Source: Tricholoma matsutake
Lineage: Eukaryota > Basidiomycota > Agaricomycetes > Agaricales > Tricholomataceae
Assembly (NCBI GenBank): GCA_026075535.2
Contig: AP026539.1
Span: 4,774,001 to 4,838,000, forward strand
Direction of reading: 5' to 3'
Length of the DNA: 64,000 bases
Both the position numbers and the translations under genes were made by a program. The notes beneath the pieces were generated by a model that was not told the DNA's origin, ran no database searches, and saw only the letters and a program-made list of their open reading frames with translations. This document shows positions 11,062 through 22,063 of this stretch, piece by piece (the first letter of the stretch is position 1; every line of letters starts with the position of its first letter).

Positions 11062-11581
11062 TAAGGCATGGCACAGGTATGGGTATGGGTATGGGATTGC
11101 CATACCTGGGCAACACCGTACCCTGTTCCACAGTGTTATGGGCATGTGCGGATATGCCAGTACCCAGATTTTGGTCAGGTGAGTGATCATCTGTGTTGAG
11201 ATTTTGAGCTCAGCCCTCAGTTGCCTGCAGTCACAGTAATATTTTCTTGTTACATGTTACATTCTATTTATGGGTTACTATGTATCTATGCTACGGTTTC
11301 ACTTGATGCATATCATAGATATTGCTTATTATTTACTGATTAGTATATAAAGCTTGTGTATCGTAGTAGTCATGCTCTTTGGAGGGGGGTCACTTTCTAT
11401 ATATTAATTTAGTGTAATTAGATTATTAAAATACATATTCATATCAATACCAATGAATAACCATGGGTAACCCACAAAAACCCGTGGTAACACCGTACCC
11501 CTACCCATGCAGGTACAGTGTTCACAGGTACGGGTAGGGGTATAAGAAAATATACCCGAGGGTTACCCATGCTGTGCCCTA
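11062..11581. mobile_element. hAT-A: 520-bp non-autonomous hAT (MITE)
   Basis: The element begins TAAGGCATGGCACAGGTA and ends with the complement of TAGGGCACAGCATGGGTA. These imperfect 18-bp inverted termini converge on TAAGGCACGGCACGGGTA if TG/CA mismatches are read as former CG. A perfect 8-bp target duplication (TCTACCAC) flanks it. Subterminal DNA is packed with GGTATGGGTA and TACCC repeats, typical of hAT transposase binding regions. It has no coding capacity, so it would have to be moved by a transposase elsewhere. The termini match hAT-B at 51505-58712, so both belong to one family. Confidence 0.9.
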
Positions 11582-11589
11582 TCTACCAC
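11582..11589. repeat. 8-bp target-site duplication, right copy, hAT-A
   Basis: TCTACCAC directly after the element, identical to 11054-11061. Confidence 0.9.
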
Positions 11590-11622
11590 ATGCATACCAA
11601 CCTTTTGGGGGTCGTGTAGCGA

Positions 11623-12692
11623 TTACAACGCCAATAAATTTATCACCATTAGTTTGATGGTCCCAACTGTTGTCTGTCTCTTCTTCCAAATCATGCTCCT
11701 CATCGCTTTCATCATCAGATTCTGCATTGGAAAAGATCCTCTTCTTTCCCTTTGTCTTGTTTGTACATTCGATCCCTGAATATAATTGCTATCAACCTTC
11801 ATATATAGCCATTGTACTCCAAACATACCATTGTGGGAAGGCCCTCCGTCACTGCTTTGATTTTTTAGGATAACTGAAGGGTCTATATCTCTAAGAAATG
11901 CCTCCATCTCCGCATCATCCTCAACGTCAGATCCTTCATCAGAGTCACCATTAATCTCATCTTCCTCATCCAAATCATTGCTGGCTTGCTGGTTCATCTT
12001 CTTTCCCTTTTTCTGTTCCTTGCCTGTCTTCCTTTTCTTAGCTGGGTGCTTTAAGTTTTACATCAAATAGAAGGTGATCGATCTTACCAGCAGGAGGGCC
12101 AACTTTCCATTCATGCTTCCTCTGTTTCGACTTCATACGAACAAGATCCCTTGCATATGTCTCTTTCTTGGTACTATGCAGCTGTTCCACTATCCCTGTA
12201 GTAGCAAGCCATTGTTAACACAATATCAGAAGTGAAATGAATGCAAGACAAACCTTTCCAGGTGCTAGGTCATCCTCCAATGACATTCCATGGGGACACT
12301 GCTTCGGTAACGGCGCAAATTGGAATGGACATGGATGTTTCTCATAGCTGTTCCTCCCACTGTACTTTTGCAGAGAGTAGAGCATCATTTGCATATGGTG
12401 CTTGGGAAATCGAATCAGAATTGTGCAAGGACCTCAATGCATCTTCCAACAGATCATTCAACCTTTCCTTATACACGGTACCGATCTCTGTGTTGCGCCT
12501 GCTCCATCCAGGACAATAGGGAGAGGGATTCAGACCAACATGTACGCCTTCATTGTTTACATAGGAAAAGCTAGAAAAGAATCTATCCCAATTGAACCTA
12601 AGCAGTGCCTTTGGATCAGTTTGGCTGATATAGTAAGTCATTTGCTGTGCAAACGAATGGATCATAAAGTTGATATAGTCTTCAGTGTTCAT
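11623..12692 (-). pseudogene. decayed gene for an acidic/basic, probably nuclear protein, unrecognised
   Basis: Two open parts on the minus strand. Positions 12692-12342 (MNTEDYINFMIHSF...) encode an aromatic-rich segment that continues in frame past two TGA codons (12342-12344 and about 12264) in EQL-x-ETSMS and IGG-x-PSTW, both plausible CGA-to-TGA changes. Positions 11997-11623 encode a strongly acidic tract (DLDEEDEINGDSDEGSD) followed by a basic region. A Lys-rich tract (about 12000-12060) lies between them and is probably interrupted by an intron or break. No domain recognised. The pattern fits a transposon-associated or repeated gene that has lost function. Confidence 0.4.
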
Positions 12693-12997
12693 GATACAGC
12701 ACCCATCTGTGGTGAATGTTGACTGGGTGCAGGAATGATGTCAAGGTTGTCCCATGATACTGTAGTTATCATTTAGATTATAGACAACAATGTGATAGTT
12801 TGTACATACACAGGTAACTGCATCTCTCAATAACCTTTGAGTAATTTCCCATCTGGTAAGGCTGTGAATGCCATGGAACTAGAGCCATTGAAGGATTCGT
12901 TTGGGGGATACCCTATCAACATTAAGTGGTTGTAACCCGTGTTGTTGTCAATGCGGCAATAAAGAAAAAGGCAAAAACCAGTCACAATATAGCTCAC

Positions 12998-13762
12998 ATG
13001 GCATATGGTAGTGCAACATTTCAGATTTCACCTCCAACTGGTTTAATATGGAGTAATAACAGCTGTGCATATGATTCTGTATTTACTATATTATACTCAC
13101 TTTGGAGGAATAATCCAACACACTGGAAACAATTCTTTTATAGCATGAACTGTAACTTGCTAGAAGAGATCTGTAATGGATTTAATGATCACTCTTATAA
13201 TCAAACTTCATTAGAATCTGTTAGATACACATTTAGAATGGGCTTAGATGATTTACGATTGGCTGGCCTATGCTGGGGCAGATATACATCTGTGGTCAGG
13301 CTCTTAAAGTACATGTTTAAAGCACCTACAGAGATGGTGTCTTCCCAGCTTACCTGCAGGGAGGGACATTCTATCACCCATAGCCAATGCCACTCTATTT
13401 ATTCATACATTTTATCTGCTGGCACAAATCCTTATGTATCAACAACAGACTGGATTCAGAATTACAAAGAAGATTCATGCCTTTTATGTCAAGAATGCAA
13501 TCAGTGCCTTCAGTGCACTTACTCATTTTTGAGAATTCCAGATCTAATTGTATTTGAGTTTGAAGGCAAAGAAATATTTATAGATCCAGAGGTAACAATT
13601 ACTTCTAGAGATAATCAATCTTGTACTATGAAACTACAGGGTGTTATATACTATGGAGAACTGCATTACACTTCACATGTCATGATCAATGAACAAATAT
13701 GGTTTCATGATGGCATTTCTACTGGTGCCAAGTTGCCAACATGGAATATGATGGACGATTAG
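12998..13762 (+). CDS. USP-like (papain-fold, C19-type) cysteine peptidase domain protein
   Basis: An uninterrupted frame that also extends upstream to 12926 without an ATG; the first ATG is at 12998. The Cys box is WSNNSCAYDSVFTILY (near the N-terminus), where USPs have an Asn-x(4-5)-Cys with a following aromatic. The His box near the C-terminus is ELHYTSHVMI, followed by WFHDG, as in the USP pattern H-Y-T... W-x-x-x-D. Between them lie two cysteine clusters (TCREGH... and CLLCQECNQCLQC) that could form a zinc ribbon, as in many USPs. So Cys, His and Asp of the triad are all plausible. This is the only uninterrupted long frame among its decayed neighbours. Catalytic role is inferred. Related ORFs, as I recall, occur scattered in Agaricomycete repeats. 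An upstream exon (around 12850-12920) is possible. Confidence 0.6.
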   Translation: MAYGSATFQISPPTGLIWSNNSCAYDSVFTILYSLWRNNPTHWKQFFYSMNCNLLEEICNGFNDHSYNQTSLESVRYTFRMGLDDLRLAGLCWGRYTSVVRLLKYMFKAPTEMVSSQLTCREGHSITHSQCHSIYSYILSAGTNPYVSTTDWIQNYKEDSCLLCQECNQCLQCTYSFLRIPDLIVFEFEGKEIFIDPEVTITSRDNQSCTMKLQGVIYYGELHYTSHVMINEQIWFHDGISTGAKLPTWNMMDD

Positions 13763-15576
13763 TACTACCCACTACAGATCTTCTACATTGCAAAGGAAAA
13801 CAGGCAAACATTGCTATTTATGCCTAATGGTATACAGTATGAGTCATGAAGCTTTCATCCTGTAAAAATTTCAAAAATACTGTCCTGCTTCATTAGTAAT
13901 TACTGTTACTTCAATACTTGTTACTTGTTTGATATATCATGCTAAAGCCTTTTTTTGGTGATATCACCTCTGCCTTGTTACCTGATTCTACTAGATGGCA
14001 CCATGCTTTGTGATTTTCAGGCTATTGTGTTTTAGTCCTATACATACATTATTCCAAGCTCATTGGTAGGTTTTATACCATAAGGTCTACAACTATTATC
14101 TTACTTGCATCGAAAGAAAATAAATGCAGACACTAAAAAAAAAGTCAATGAAGTGAGGACTCGTTCATGCCAGGCATAGCCATGGCCCAACCCGACAAGT
14201 TTGGCATGTCAGGAACCGTGACTGATGTGACTGAAACTGTTCAAAAGCCTACTTTTTGGCATACCCTCAAAGCGGCATCGCGCTGCCCATCACACAGTGG
14301 GCTATACTCATGCCTTTATTACATGAAAGTCTAGGTATGAAGAATATATATACTGTCGAGAAAGCCGAAGACCAGTAGCCATAAGGATCCACATTTCCGA
14401 AACACATTTTCAAAATTTGTTCAAACACCTACCACAAGTCAACTGCCTCGGAACTTGGCCGTTGTGTAACTGTACAGTATGTTTTTTGATATGATTTGGT
14501 GGGTGCACGTGATATAACCCTAACCATTTCATGACTCCATAAAATTTATAAAGGTGTCGGTTCCTGACTGCCTCTATCTTAGACCAGTTTGAGGATAACG
14601 AGCTAGGTGGTTTGAGTCCTAAGGCATACACTTGACAATTTGGTATAGGCATCCACGTCCGCCGCGATTCTGTGTACATTCGCATACACATCAAAACGTG
14701 TCGGCACGAAGATCCTGTGGCTTTTTCAGGCACGGTAAACAGACCTTCTTCAGCCTCTACTTCCTTCGCTTTCGGAACATGTGGAGCCAAAGAAGCCTTC
14801 TCTTGGGTCGGGATTATTCAAAGTCTTAGTTTGGACTCTGCCGGCCCCACGGCTCCTCTCGCAAGCATGATGGCGTTCCTATGTGCCTGACATGTGCGAG
14901 AAAAGTCGTCGACCTGCTCAGCGAACATCTTCCATCGAGGTTTCCATTGAAGCGCCTACCAATGAACGCTCGCTTTTTCGAAGCGGAGAACATGATGACA
15001 TGATGACCTTCAGTCTCGCTATCGCCGATGTCAAGGGTTGACGCTGCAGACCTTCCATCGCATCTTACCGTTTGGCCCTTTCCTGAACGTGTTCTTTTAT
15101 TCGAAGGGTGGAGGGTTTGACGAATCGTACCTGTGGGCCGTTTTCTTTCATGTTGTTACCCGCTATTTACGATCACAAGCCAGTTGCCAGGTTGTTCAAT
15201 GTAATCTTTGAGGGTACTGAGCATTGCGCTCACTGAGGGTACAAGTGATGTGAAAGTAATTCATTCTGAGTGCTAGATTTATCGATCATGATAATCTTGA
15301 AGACCGAAACTCAATTTCTAAGAGCAATCCTCGCTTTTGTTTCAACCGCTGTTCCACTTTGCGCCCATTCTGTCCAATGTCATTACGAGGCAAGCCGCAT
15401 GGAAACAACCAGGCGGTGGCCGGGACCACTGTGTCACCAACCAGCCGTTCACCCTGTCGAATTTGAAAATGCGTCGATCGCGTCAAACTTGTACGCCTCT
15501 CTACTTGTATCTTTTGCTATTTGCGATGATTGACTGGTGTTGTATCTAAGCCGTGCTCGGGGATGAATATGAAATT
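13763..15576. other. no convincing gene; transition from CpG-poor to CpG-normal DNA
   Basis: I see only short overlapping frames on both strands (the longest is 126 codons, minus, 14410-14790) with no recognisable motif or supported intron structure. CpG becomes common from about 14.2 kb onward, marking the end of the left transposon block. Confidence 0.5.
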
Positions 15577-15905
15577 ATGAAGCTGAAAGCTATCCTTGCA
15601 GCTGTGTTCGTCATAATCGAGGACGGCTTCCATGCCCCCACGATTACGTCGAACCTGTCCGAATTCTGCCAATGACTTTCCAACATGCTGACAATTGAGT
15701 TATTTTTGACATTCCATTGGATCTGGATTTGTTGCCTTAAATGATGCCACTTACTTCTTCACCTCCGATCATCTCATCCTCATGTTCCTTAACGAGCTTG
15801 AGATGATCCACACTGGCTCTTCAATCGAAGTCTGTCAAATTTGCCGGAGTTACTCCGGATGTCAACGAGATTCATGAGCTGAGTCGTACGCTCGACACGC
15901 GGTAA
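15577..15905 (+). pseudogene. possible HsbA-family relic
   Basis: At 15577 a short frame starts with a signal-peptide-like MKLKAILAAVFVII. About 230 bp further (about 15836-15905) a frame encodes KFAGVTPDVNEIHELS, which resembles the mature N-terminus (TP-x-VKAD... I... V) of the two intact HsbA-type genes downstream. No complete gene can be built. It may be a third, dead tandem copy. The assignment is weak. Confidence 0.25.
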
Positions 15906-15942
15906 GGAATGGAGCAACCGCATGCTGCTTTAGACAATTCGC

Positions 15943-15949
15943 TATAAAG
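15943..15949 (+). promoter_or_regulatory. TATA box of the first HsbA gene
   Basis: TATAAAG 58 bp before the chosen ATG at 16001. An in-frame ATG at 15962 lies only 19 bp after the box, too close to be transcribed as a start, so 16001 is preferred. It also begins a proper signal peptide. Confidence 0.6.
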
Positions 15950-16000
15950 GACCTCTCTGCTATGTCCGCTATCAATTTGTTGTTGTCCTGGTCTATCAAC

Positions 16001-16699
16001 ATGAAATTCTCGTCCGGCATTCTAGTGCTCGCTTCAGTCGTTATCTCCAGCTTCGCTGCCAGTATCCCCAACATCAAGGCGGACCTACTGATCGTCTCAT
16101 CGTATGTGAACGCACTCGACAAATCCGTCAGCGCACTTCCATCGAAAGGGGCAACCATAGGTCAGGCCATCGTAAGTTGTCCTTCAAACTATTTTTGCTT
16201 GTCCACCTACCAACGCATGCGGTCGCGCCAGGTTATCAATTCCAATGTCCAGGGTTTGGGTGCTCTGCTGGACAAGGGTACGAAAGACATCCAGGTAATT
16301 TATTAATCCTGCACACTTGGTTCTCAAGACCTATGTATGACACCTAGTCTGCACCTCATTTCTCCGAGGGTGACGGAAAAGCGATTCTCAACTCATTCAG
16401 GGGATCCGCTCGGATACTCGTTGACATTTTGTCGAAGCTCATTACGAAGAGAGCGACCATCAAAGCGCTTCCCGTACCTGGTATCACGGGCCTAGTTCGA
16501 CAAGGATTGGAGGCACTTCACTCGAGACTTGGCGCGTTCTCGAACGCATTGATGGCATCCGAGCCTGTAAGTCGTTAGTTACTCTGCCTGTGGTAGTATT
16601 TGACGATAGTGTGCATAGAATGACGTCAAGGGTGAAGTAAAGAAGCTTATGGTATCCGTTGATGCTGCGTTTGCAAAAGCTATTGCTGCATTTACTTAA
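16001..16699 (+). CDS. hydrophobic surface-binding protein A (HsbA)-like secreted protein
   Basis: Four exons (16001-16171, 16232-16294, 16348-16566, 16619-16699) give 177 residues with every junction in frame and GT-AG borders. Residues 1-20 are a signal peptide (MKFSSGILVLASVVISSFAA). The mature part is helical and follows the HsbA pattern: IKADLL... VNALDKSVSALP near the start, FSEGDGKAIL in the middle, and FAKAIAAFT at the end. HsbA proteins (PF12296) coat hydrophobic surfaces and were described as recruiting hydrolases to them; some are galactomannoprotein-like wall proteins. It is secreted, probably cell-wall or surface associated. The gene 1 kb downstream has the same exon layout, so the pair arose by tandem duplication. 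Confidence 0.85.
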
Positions 16700-17649
16700 A
16701 AGGCTGATAAACTGACTTGTGTGGACAATCGTGTATCTAGTGTCTGGGCGTCACAAAAATGACAGTTGCTGCCACCACCTGTGTGATTGCCCACAAATCT
16801 GTACATAGGTTGACTTGTGCCAGGAACCTGGCATCGTAAGGCATGAGATTGTGCCGTGTATTTAGTAATTATCATGTAGTGTATAACATGAAGACTCCTC
16901 AGGAGTAATAATATTGCTCAGCTGCAACTTAGTCCGAATACGTAATGAGCAACATCATTGTATTCTAACGACGTTTATCTCTCTTTATGAATCATCGTTT
17001 GGCGCACAACGTTTTTACAAATTAAAAAGCGCCCAGGACTCGCTGTCGCGCTTTCGTTCTTTGGCTCCTGGCACTGCCTACTGCTGGTTGATGATAGTTT
17101 GAAAAGGTGGGTAGCTGAAATTCCTTCCTTCGCCTTCAAACTTTGTTCAAACTCGTCAACTCGTGGCACAAAGCTCACATGCTTCTTTGATGCTTCTTGT
17201 AGTTTCCAAAATGTTCAGAACGACTGACTTGCAGTGTGATCCTAGAGACTTGGATGGACTATAGTACTTGATTTCCAACCTGTGGAATTCCTCCTTCGTG
17301 TAGCCGCTCTTCACTGTTCAGCCTCCTTCAGTTCTTAAAATTCTCTAGATTAATTTCTAACACAGATCCTCAGGATCCTTTCGAGTTACAGAGGGCTATG
17401 TGCAATCCTTCCTCGGCGTGCTATCCATTTGTATCTTTTTCAAGCCCATTTTTGGATTCTTCGTTACGCATTGACAGGAAGTATATCAGATCTGGCGAGT
17501 TCTATGCTCGAATTTCGACGCTTCTGCTACTCTCCGGTGTTCTATTTTCCGGTCGGAGAAAACACTGGGCATCTGCTTCGAGGCTCTAGGACTGGATCTC
17601 GCAGCTCTAGCTGACACGGGGCCCCGTCAGCATGATCTGGTGCAACCAG
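16700..17649. other. intergenic, nothing supported
   Basis: The 950 bp between the two HsbA genes. Only short frames (up to 67 codons) without motifs. Confidence 0.5.
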
Positions 17650-17656
17650 TATAAAG
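17650..17656 (+). promoter_or_regulatory. TATA box of the second HsbA gene
   Basis: TATAAAG 51 bp upstream of the ATG at 17701, nearly the same placement as in the first HsbA gene. Confidence 0.6.
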
Positions 17657-17700
17657 CTTGGACATGCTGAAGGAGTCCTACAGCTATCCAATCCATCGAT

Positions 17701-18386
17701 ATGAAGTTCTCTGCCATCTTCATCGTTTTCACTTTCGTCCTCGCCGGTTCTGCTTCGACCCCTGCTGACGTGAAGGCGGACGTAACGGCCATCGTAGGCA
17801 AAGTCATGAACCTCGACAATGTTATCACCCAACTCCCCATGAAGGGAGCAACTGTTGATCAATTTACGGTATATCAATTGCTTATTTTATGTACTCCGAC
17901 CATGACGATGACATCAGGCTATTCAACGCTCTGGCCAAGATTTAGCAGTATCTTTGCAGAAATGCACTGTTGACGTTAAGGTGATTTTGTCAAGTAGGCT
18001 CATCGTCCGATTAATTCTTACAGTGATCCAAGAATTTGAAAAGTGCTCTTTCCGAGGCGGATGGCAACGCGATTCTCAGCAGTGTAAAAACCTCTGCCCC
18101 ATTTATTGAGCACAGCCTCAATACGTTCATCGAGAAGCAAGCCGCATTTGCTGCGGTCGGCCTCTCTAGCGATGCCAAGGAAGGTCTCGTGCATCTTAAT
18201 ACACACTCCGACAGTTTCGGTACTGCGTTGATCGAAAAAGCCCCCGTAAAGTCACATCTTCAGACTTCGTAAAGTTAATATTGACGGCCATATGCATATA
18301 TCGTGTAGGTGGATCTCAAGGGTGTGGCTCGCGAGTTAAAGCAGAAGCTGGACGCCGATTTCTCTAAAGCAATCGCAGCATTTTGA
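17701..18386 (+). CDS. hydrophobic surface-binding protein A (HsbA)-like secreted protein
   Basis: Four exons (17701-17868, 17918-17980, 18033-18245, 18309-18386) give 173 residues. Exon lengths parallel the upstream paralogue (168/63/213/78 versus 171/63/219/81). The signal peptide is MKFSAIFIVFTFVLAGSA. The mature part starts STPADVKADVTAIVGKVMN, then SEADGNAILSSVK and the ending FSKAIAAF. The third exon uses an acceptor AAG at 18030-18032, because an upstream CAG would put a TGA in frame. It is predicted secreted and binds hydrophobic surfaces by family analogy. It contains one Cys in the mature part (QKCTVD) and no obvious GPI tail. Confidence 0.85.
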
Positions 18387-18937
18387 ACTTCGAAGGAATT
18401 GATTGGTTTATTTGTCTTATGTACGGAAATTGTATGACTCGCCGTAACTTTGAATTCGAACATGATGTGACCTCCAATGTGATGACATATTTTACATAAC
18501 ACTACAACAATCAAATACTAAACGCACGTTCCGATGAAATGTCATGCATGCAGCATATGACTCGCGCCTCCATACCAGTGAGCTGAACTAATGCAAGACT
18601 AGTTCAAATACCTCCGGATAGCATTGCCAAAGACTAGAACTCGGTACGTACATAATTTGCATCATCACCCCGGGTCGCCGCACTGGAAGAATTCGAGCAC
18701 TCAGCCAAATGGCGAGTAAGCTATTATACAAAAACCGCATCACAGCTAGTAGCTGTGCCATGGTTGAATTTTGCCTGACAATGACAGCCTTCAATAGGTG
18801 ACTAGCCTTCGACTCGAGTTCCAGTTACGTTCAATATTTGTGGATATACTCCTTCGGCCCGGAATTCCGGTTCATGGCCATATATAATCACAGTGTCCGA
18901 CTTTTGTTCGTCCCCCTATCCTCACAGTTGCACCAAT
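18387..18937. other. intergenic with TATA box for the aldolase gene
   Basis: No gene seen. TATATAA at 18881-18887 lies 57 bp before the aldolase ATG at 18938 and is a good core-promoter candidate. Confidence 0.5.
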
Positions 18938-19987
18938 ATGGCAACCCATTCCCTGCTCAACGCGTTCAAAGCAAACAAACCCGCTTTCGGAGCTTGGCTC
19001 ACCACTCCCGGAATCTTTCACGCCCGCACTGTTGCTCAAGCGAGCCGTCATCTATCGTGGGTTGTCGTTGACTGTGAGCACGGCCTTGTTCCTTTGGTTC
19101 CAGGCGCAGCAGAAAGTATAGTTGCCATCCACGGTGCCGTTCCGAATGATGCCCCGAGTGTCATAGTCAGAATTCCTGCGACAGGAATATCTCAGAGTAC
19201 AAGTTGGCAGATTAAGTATGCTTTGGACGCAGGGGCTCGTGGCGTCTTGGTGCCAATGGTCTGGCATGTCAACTTATAATCCTAGCGGATCGTAAGATAT
19301 CTTGTCTGTTTAGGTTTCGACAGCCGAGAAGGCAAAGGAGATCGTAGCTGATAGCCGATTTCCTCCTGGTGGTAGACGCGGATTTGGTAGTCCTTTCACT
19401 CACGGGACCTGGGGGGTCACATCATCGGAGTACTTTAACACGGCAAATGAGAGCATTTGTGTCCTGGTGCAGATCGAGACTAAAGAAGGAGTACAAAGTG
19501 TTAAACAAATCGCTTCTGTTGATGGTGTCGGTAAGTAATACGATTCGCTCATCTGCTCGAGGTAAACATGTTTCATTTCCATCTCCCCAGATGTCTTGTT
19601 CATCGGCCCCTATGATCTTTCCATCTGCCTTGGATACGCACCTCCCTCCCCGGACCCCCATCCAGATGTAGAGAAAATCATCCAGGACATCCTCCATGCT
19701 ACACATAATGCCGGAAAGAAATGGTTAGTGTTGTAGTGCTGTAAATCATGATTACGGTGCTAACAGCACGCACGAACCATGAAAGTGCTATCTATTGCAC
19801 CTCAGGTGCGCAAGCTGCTAAACGTGCAGCTGAAGGATTCGATATGGTGAGTTCTGTTGTAATGCCAGCCCGGACATATCTAGTATTCGGTCGTTAATGT
19901 TTATTGGTGTCGTAGATCAACGTTACATCGGATATGGGAGCGATGTCGGAGGCCATCGCCACACAGCTGGCGATTGCGACGAAATAA
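18938..19987 (+). CDS. HpcH/HpaI aldolase family protein
   Basis: Five exons (18938-19258, 19314-19530, 19591-19723, 19786-19846, 19916-19987) give 267 residues, the usual size of this TIM-barrel family. Motifs in order are WVVVDCEHG (about residue 40, with the His of the catalytic pair), SVIVRIPA (substrate Arg), RGVLVPMV, QIETKEGV (metal-binding Glu), VDVLFIGPYDLS (metal-binding Asp) and a C-terminal INVTSDMGAM segment. Family members are class II, divalent-metal pyruvate aldolases that cleave or form 4-hydroxy-2-oxo acids such as HKHD. The true substrate in fungi is unknown. No targeting signal, so probably cytosolic. Intron 1 has an atypical donor (GTCTGG) but is required to keep VPM-VSTAEKA in frame. 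Confidence 0.88.
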
Positions 19988-22063
19988 GCAGTAATGCGTG
20001 TGAGTGACTCTTGTCGTTCAGTAGCATTTGATGTCAACATCGGATTCCTCTCGCACAGGGAAGCAGATTTCAGTCAGTACATGGGCAAATCGCAGTGCGA
20101 ACCAAGTTGTAGATATGTTTAAGGACTATGTCTCAGGACCGCCTGTCATATCTTGATGAAGTCATTTTCAATCAGCTCTATGATTTCCTTCTTAGTGTCC
20201 TGTCAAACTGCTAATTTTATTTTTGAACATGGTTTGGGATGACGAAACGCCGGCAGCTGCAGCAATCACTATGGCACGTGGGCGGCAGCAGTCATGCATC
20301 ATAATGCGCTGTTGCTCTTGCTAGTGGAGAACAGTAAATCAGTGATAAACCATGACAAGGCTTCAATCGCATTGGGTGCAAGAAAGTTGACTCTACGTAC
20401 GGGAAGGAGAGACAGCGAAACGGGAGTACTGGTTAGGATATAGCCCATGCGGCCGCCGATATGTCCTCGTGATAGCATCAGCGCTGTGGTGGCACAAGAT
20501 CTACTGCTCCCACAACAGCATCCTGGCATTGAGAGTATCTGATCATCCCAACTGCAGGACACTCAATAAACCTATATTCAAAGTGAAAAGCCGGAGAACA
20601 ACGATCGTCAATCCATTGAAAGCTCAAGACATATGCCTGACGTATGGGAATCATCAATGAATTTGACGAGTAGACCAAGTTAATACGTATCTGAACTTCT
20701 ATTCAACATCTACTACATAAACTTTCTCTGTGTCAAGCCATGTTCTTTCGTCAATCTCCGGCACAGGAGTGATCGCCTAGAAGTAGAATTTCTACGCTTG
20801 ATCAGGGCCATCACTTACATTCACACTATCATTCTTCATTGTCCATAACAACGGGGACTGCGAATGGAGCCCGTCTGGCTACTGCCATCGGATGCAGTTG
20901 CCGCTGTACCAAGCTACTCATTTCCAAGACAGCAGGAAAGAATTCGAGGACAAAGATGCAGAGAGAAGGGAAACAGATATTGGTTGGGATCATTCTTCGA
21001 GTCTGAGATGTCTTGAACGTAGATTAAAGTTCAAGCCAGTCGGCAGAAAAATGAGGGCTTATAAATCAGCACTGAAGGCAATTATTAGGGGGCTTAAAAC
21101 GAAGACAGACCAGATAGGGCATCAGTACGTAGAAATCATATCGCTAATTATACGTTCCCTTGAGTGATTTGTGAAGTACAAATGTGTTCAACTATTGTCC
21201 AGGACATGGGCCAAAATTGCATGTACATGAAATCCTGGATCCTTGGCTGAGTTTCGGTTTAAGACGCAACGAGGGCTTCGTTCCAAGGTGGCGGATGATA
21301 GCAAAATCTCAGCGCATATAGGAAACTGAGGTAGGTGATACGGAAGTTAGATGGAAAAAACTTCTTAACCGTACACCCAAATGAATAAAATATCGAAAAA
21401 ATACCAATAACAGGTTTCCCGTGCGCTTGTTCGATCACTTTGGCAGATTGGGAGCATAACTTGGCGTCGAACCGGAATGAGGTACATTCCTGTACAGATG
21501 TTGAGAATAGTGCGTTCAACCGTACTTACGGCGTCTTGTTCCTACTTTCAACGAGACATCCTAGGACAAGACAATCTCGTCTTTTTATTACAGGCGGTGC
21601 ATCCAATCATACGATATCTTGCTCCTAATCCAACAAGTGATCCTGGGAGGTAACAGAATCTTATGGTCGTGACCATCTATTTGACTCCCACAAACGTGAG
21701 AGTATGCAGACGGGCCACATGAGTAATAGAACGTACCGTTCAAGTATACTCACGGCTTGGCTGTGTTCTCGAGATCGGTGTGCTGAACAACCATTACAAG
21801 CCTTCCTGTGTAGCTTCGAGATTGCTTCGATACAATGTCACTGACCGGGACATCGAACTTGCATCCGGCATCTCCGAATTGAATGGCAAGGGATCTGCCA
21901 ATTCTACTACAAAGAGTAGACAGAGATTCTAGGAGAACTGAGGCCGCCTTCAAGTTCTGGTGCAGATGGTTCACGTTGCCAATTCAATTGATGCAATTAC
22001 GTAACTTACCAATTTTCTCCTGCCACTGTCACTGGCGTTTCACCAGTGCTAGGGATAATCAAC
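19988..22063. other. 2.1-kb intergenic stretch without a recognised gene
   Basis: Short frames only (91 codons plus at 20892, 87 codons minus at 20562), with no motif, signal peptide or supported intron set. CpG content is like the flanking genes, so it does not look like old transposon sequence. A fast-evolving or lineage-specific gene with several introns cannot be excluded. Confidence 0.45.

Noticed and set aside
14410..14790. 126-codon minus-strand frame as a gene
   Set aside because: No motif, no supported introns, and a competing frame on the other strand.
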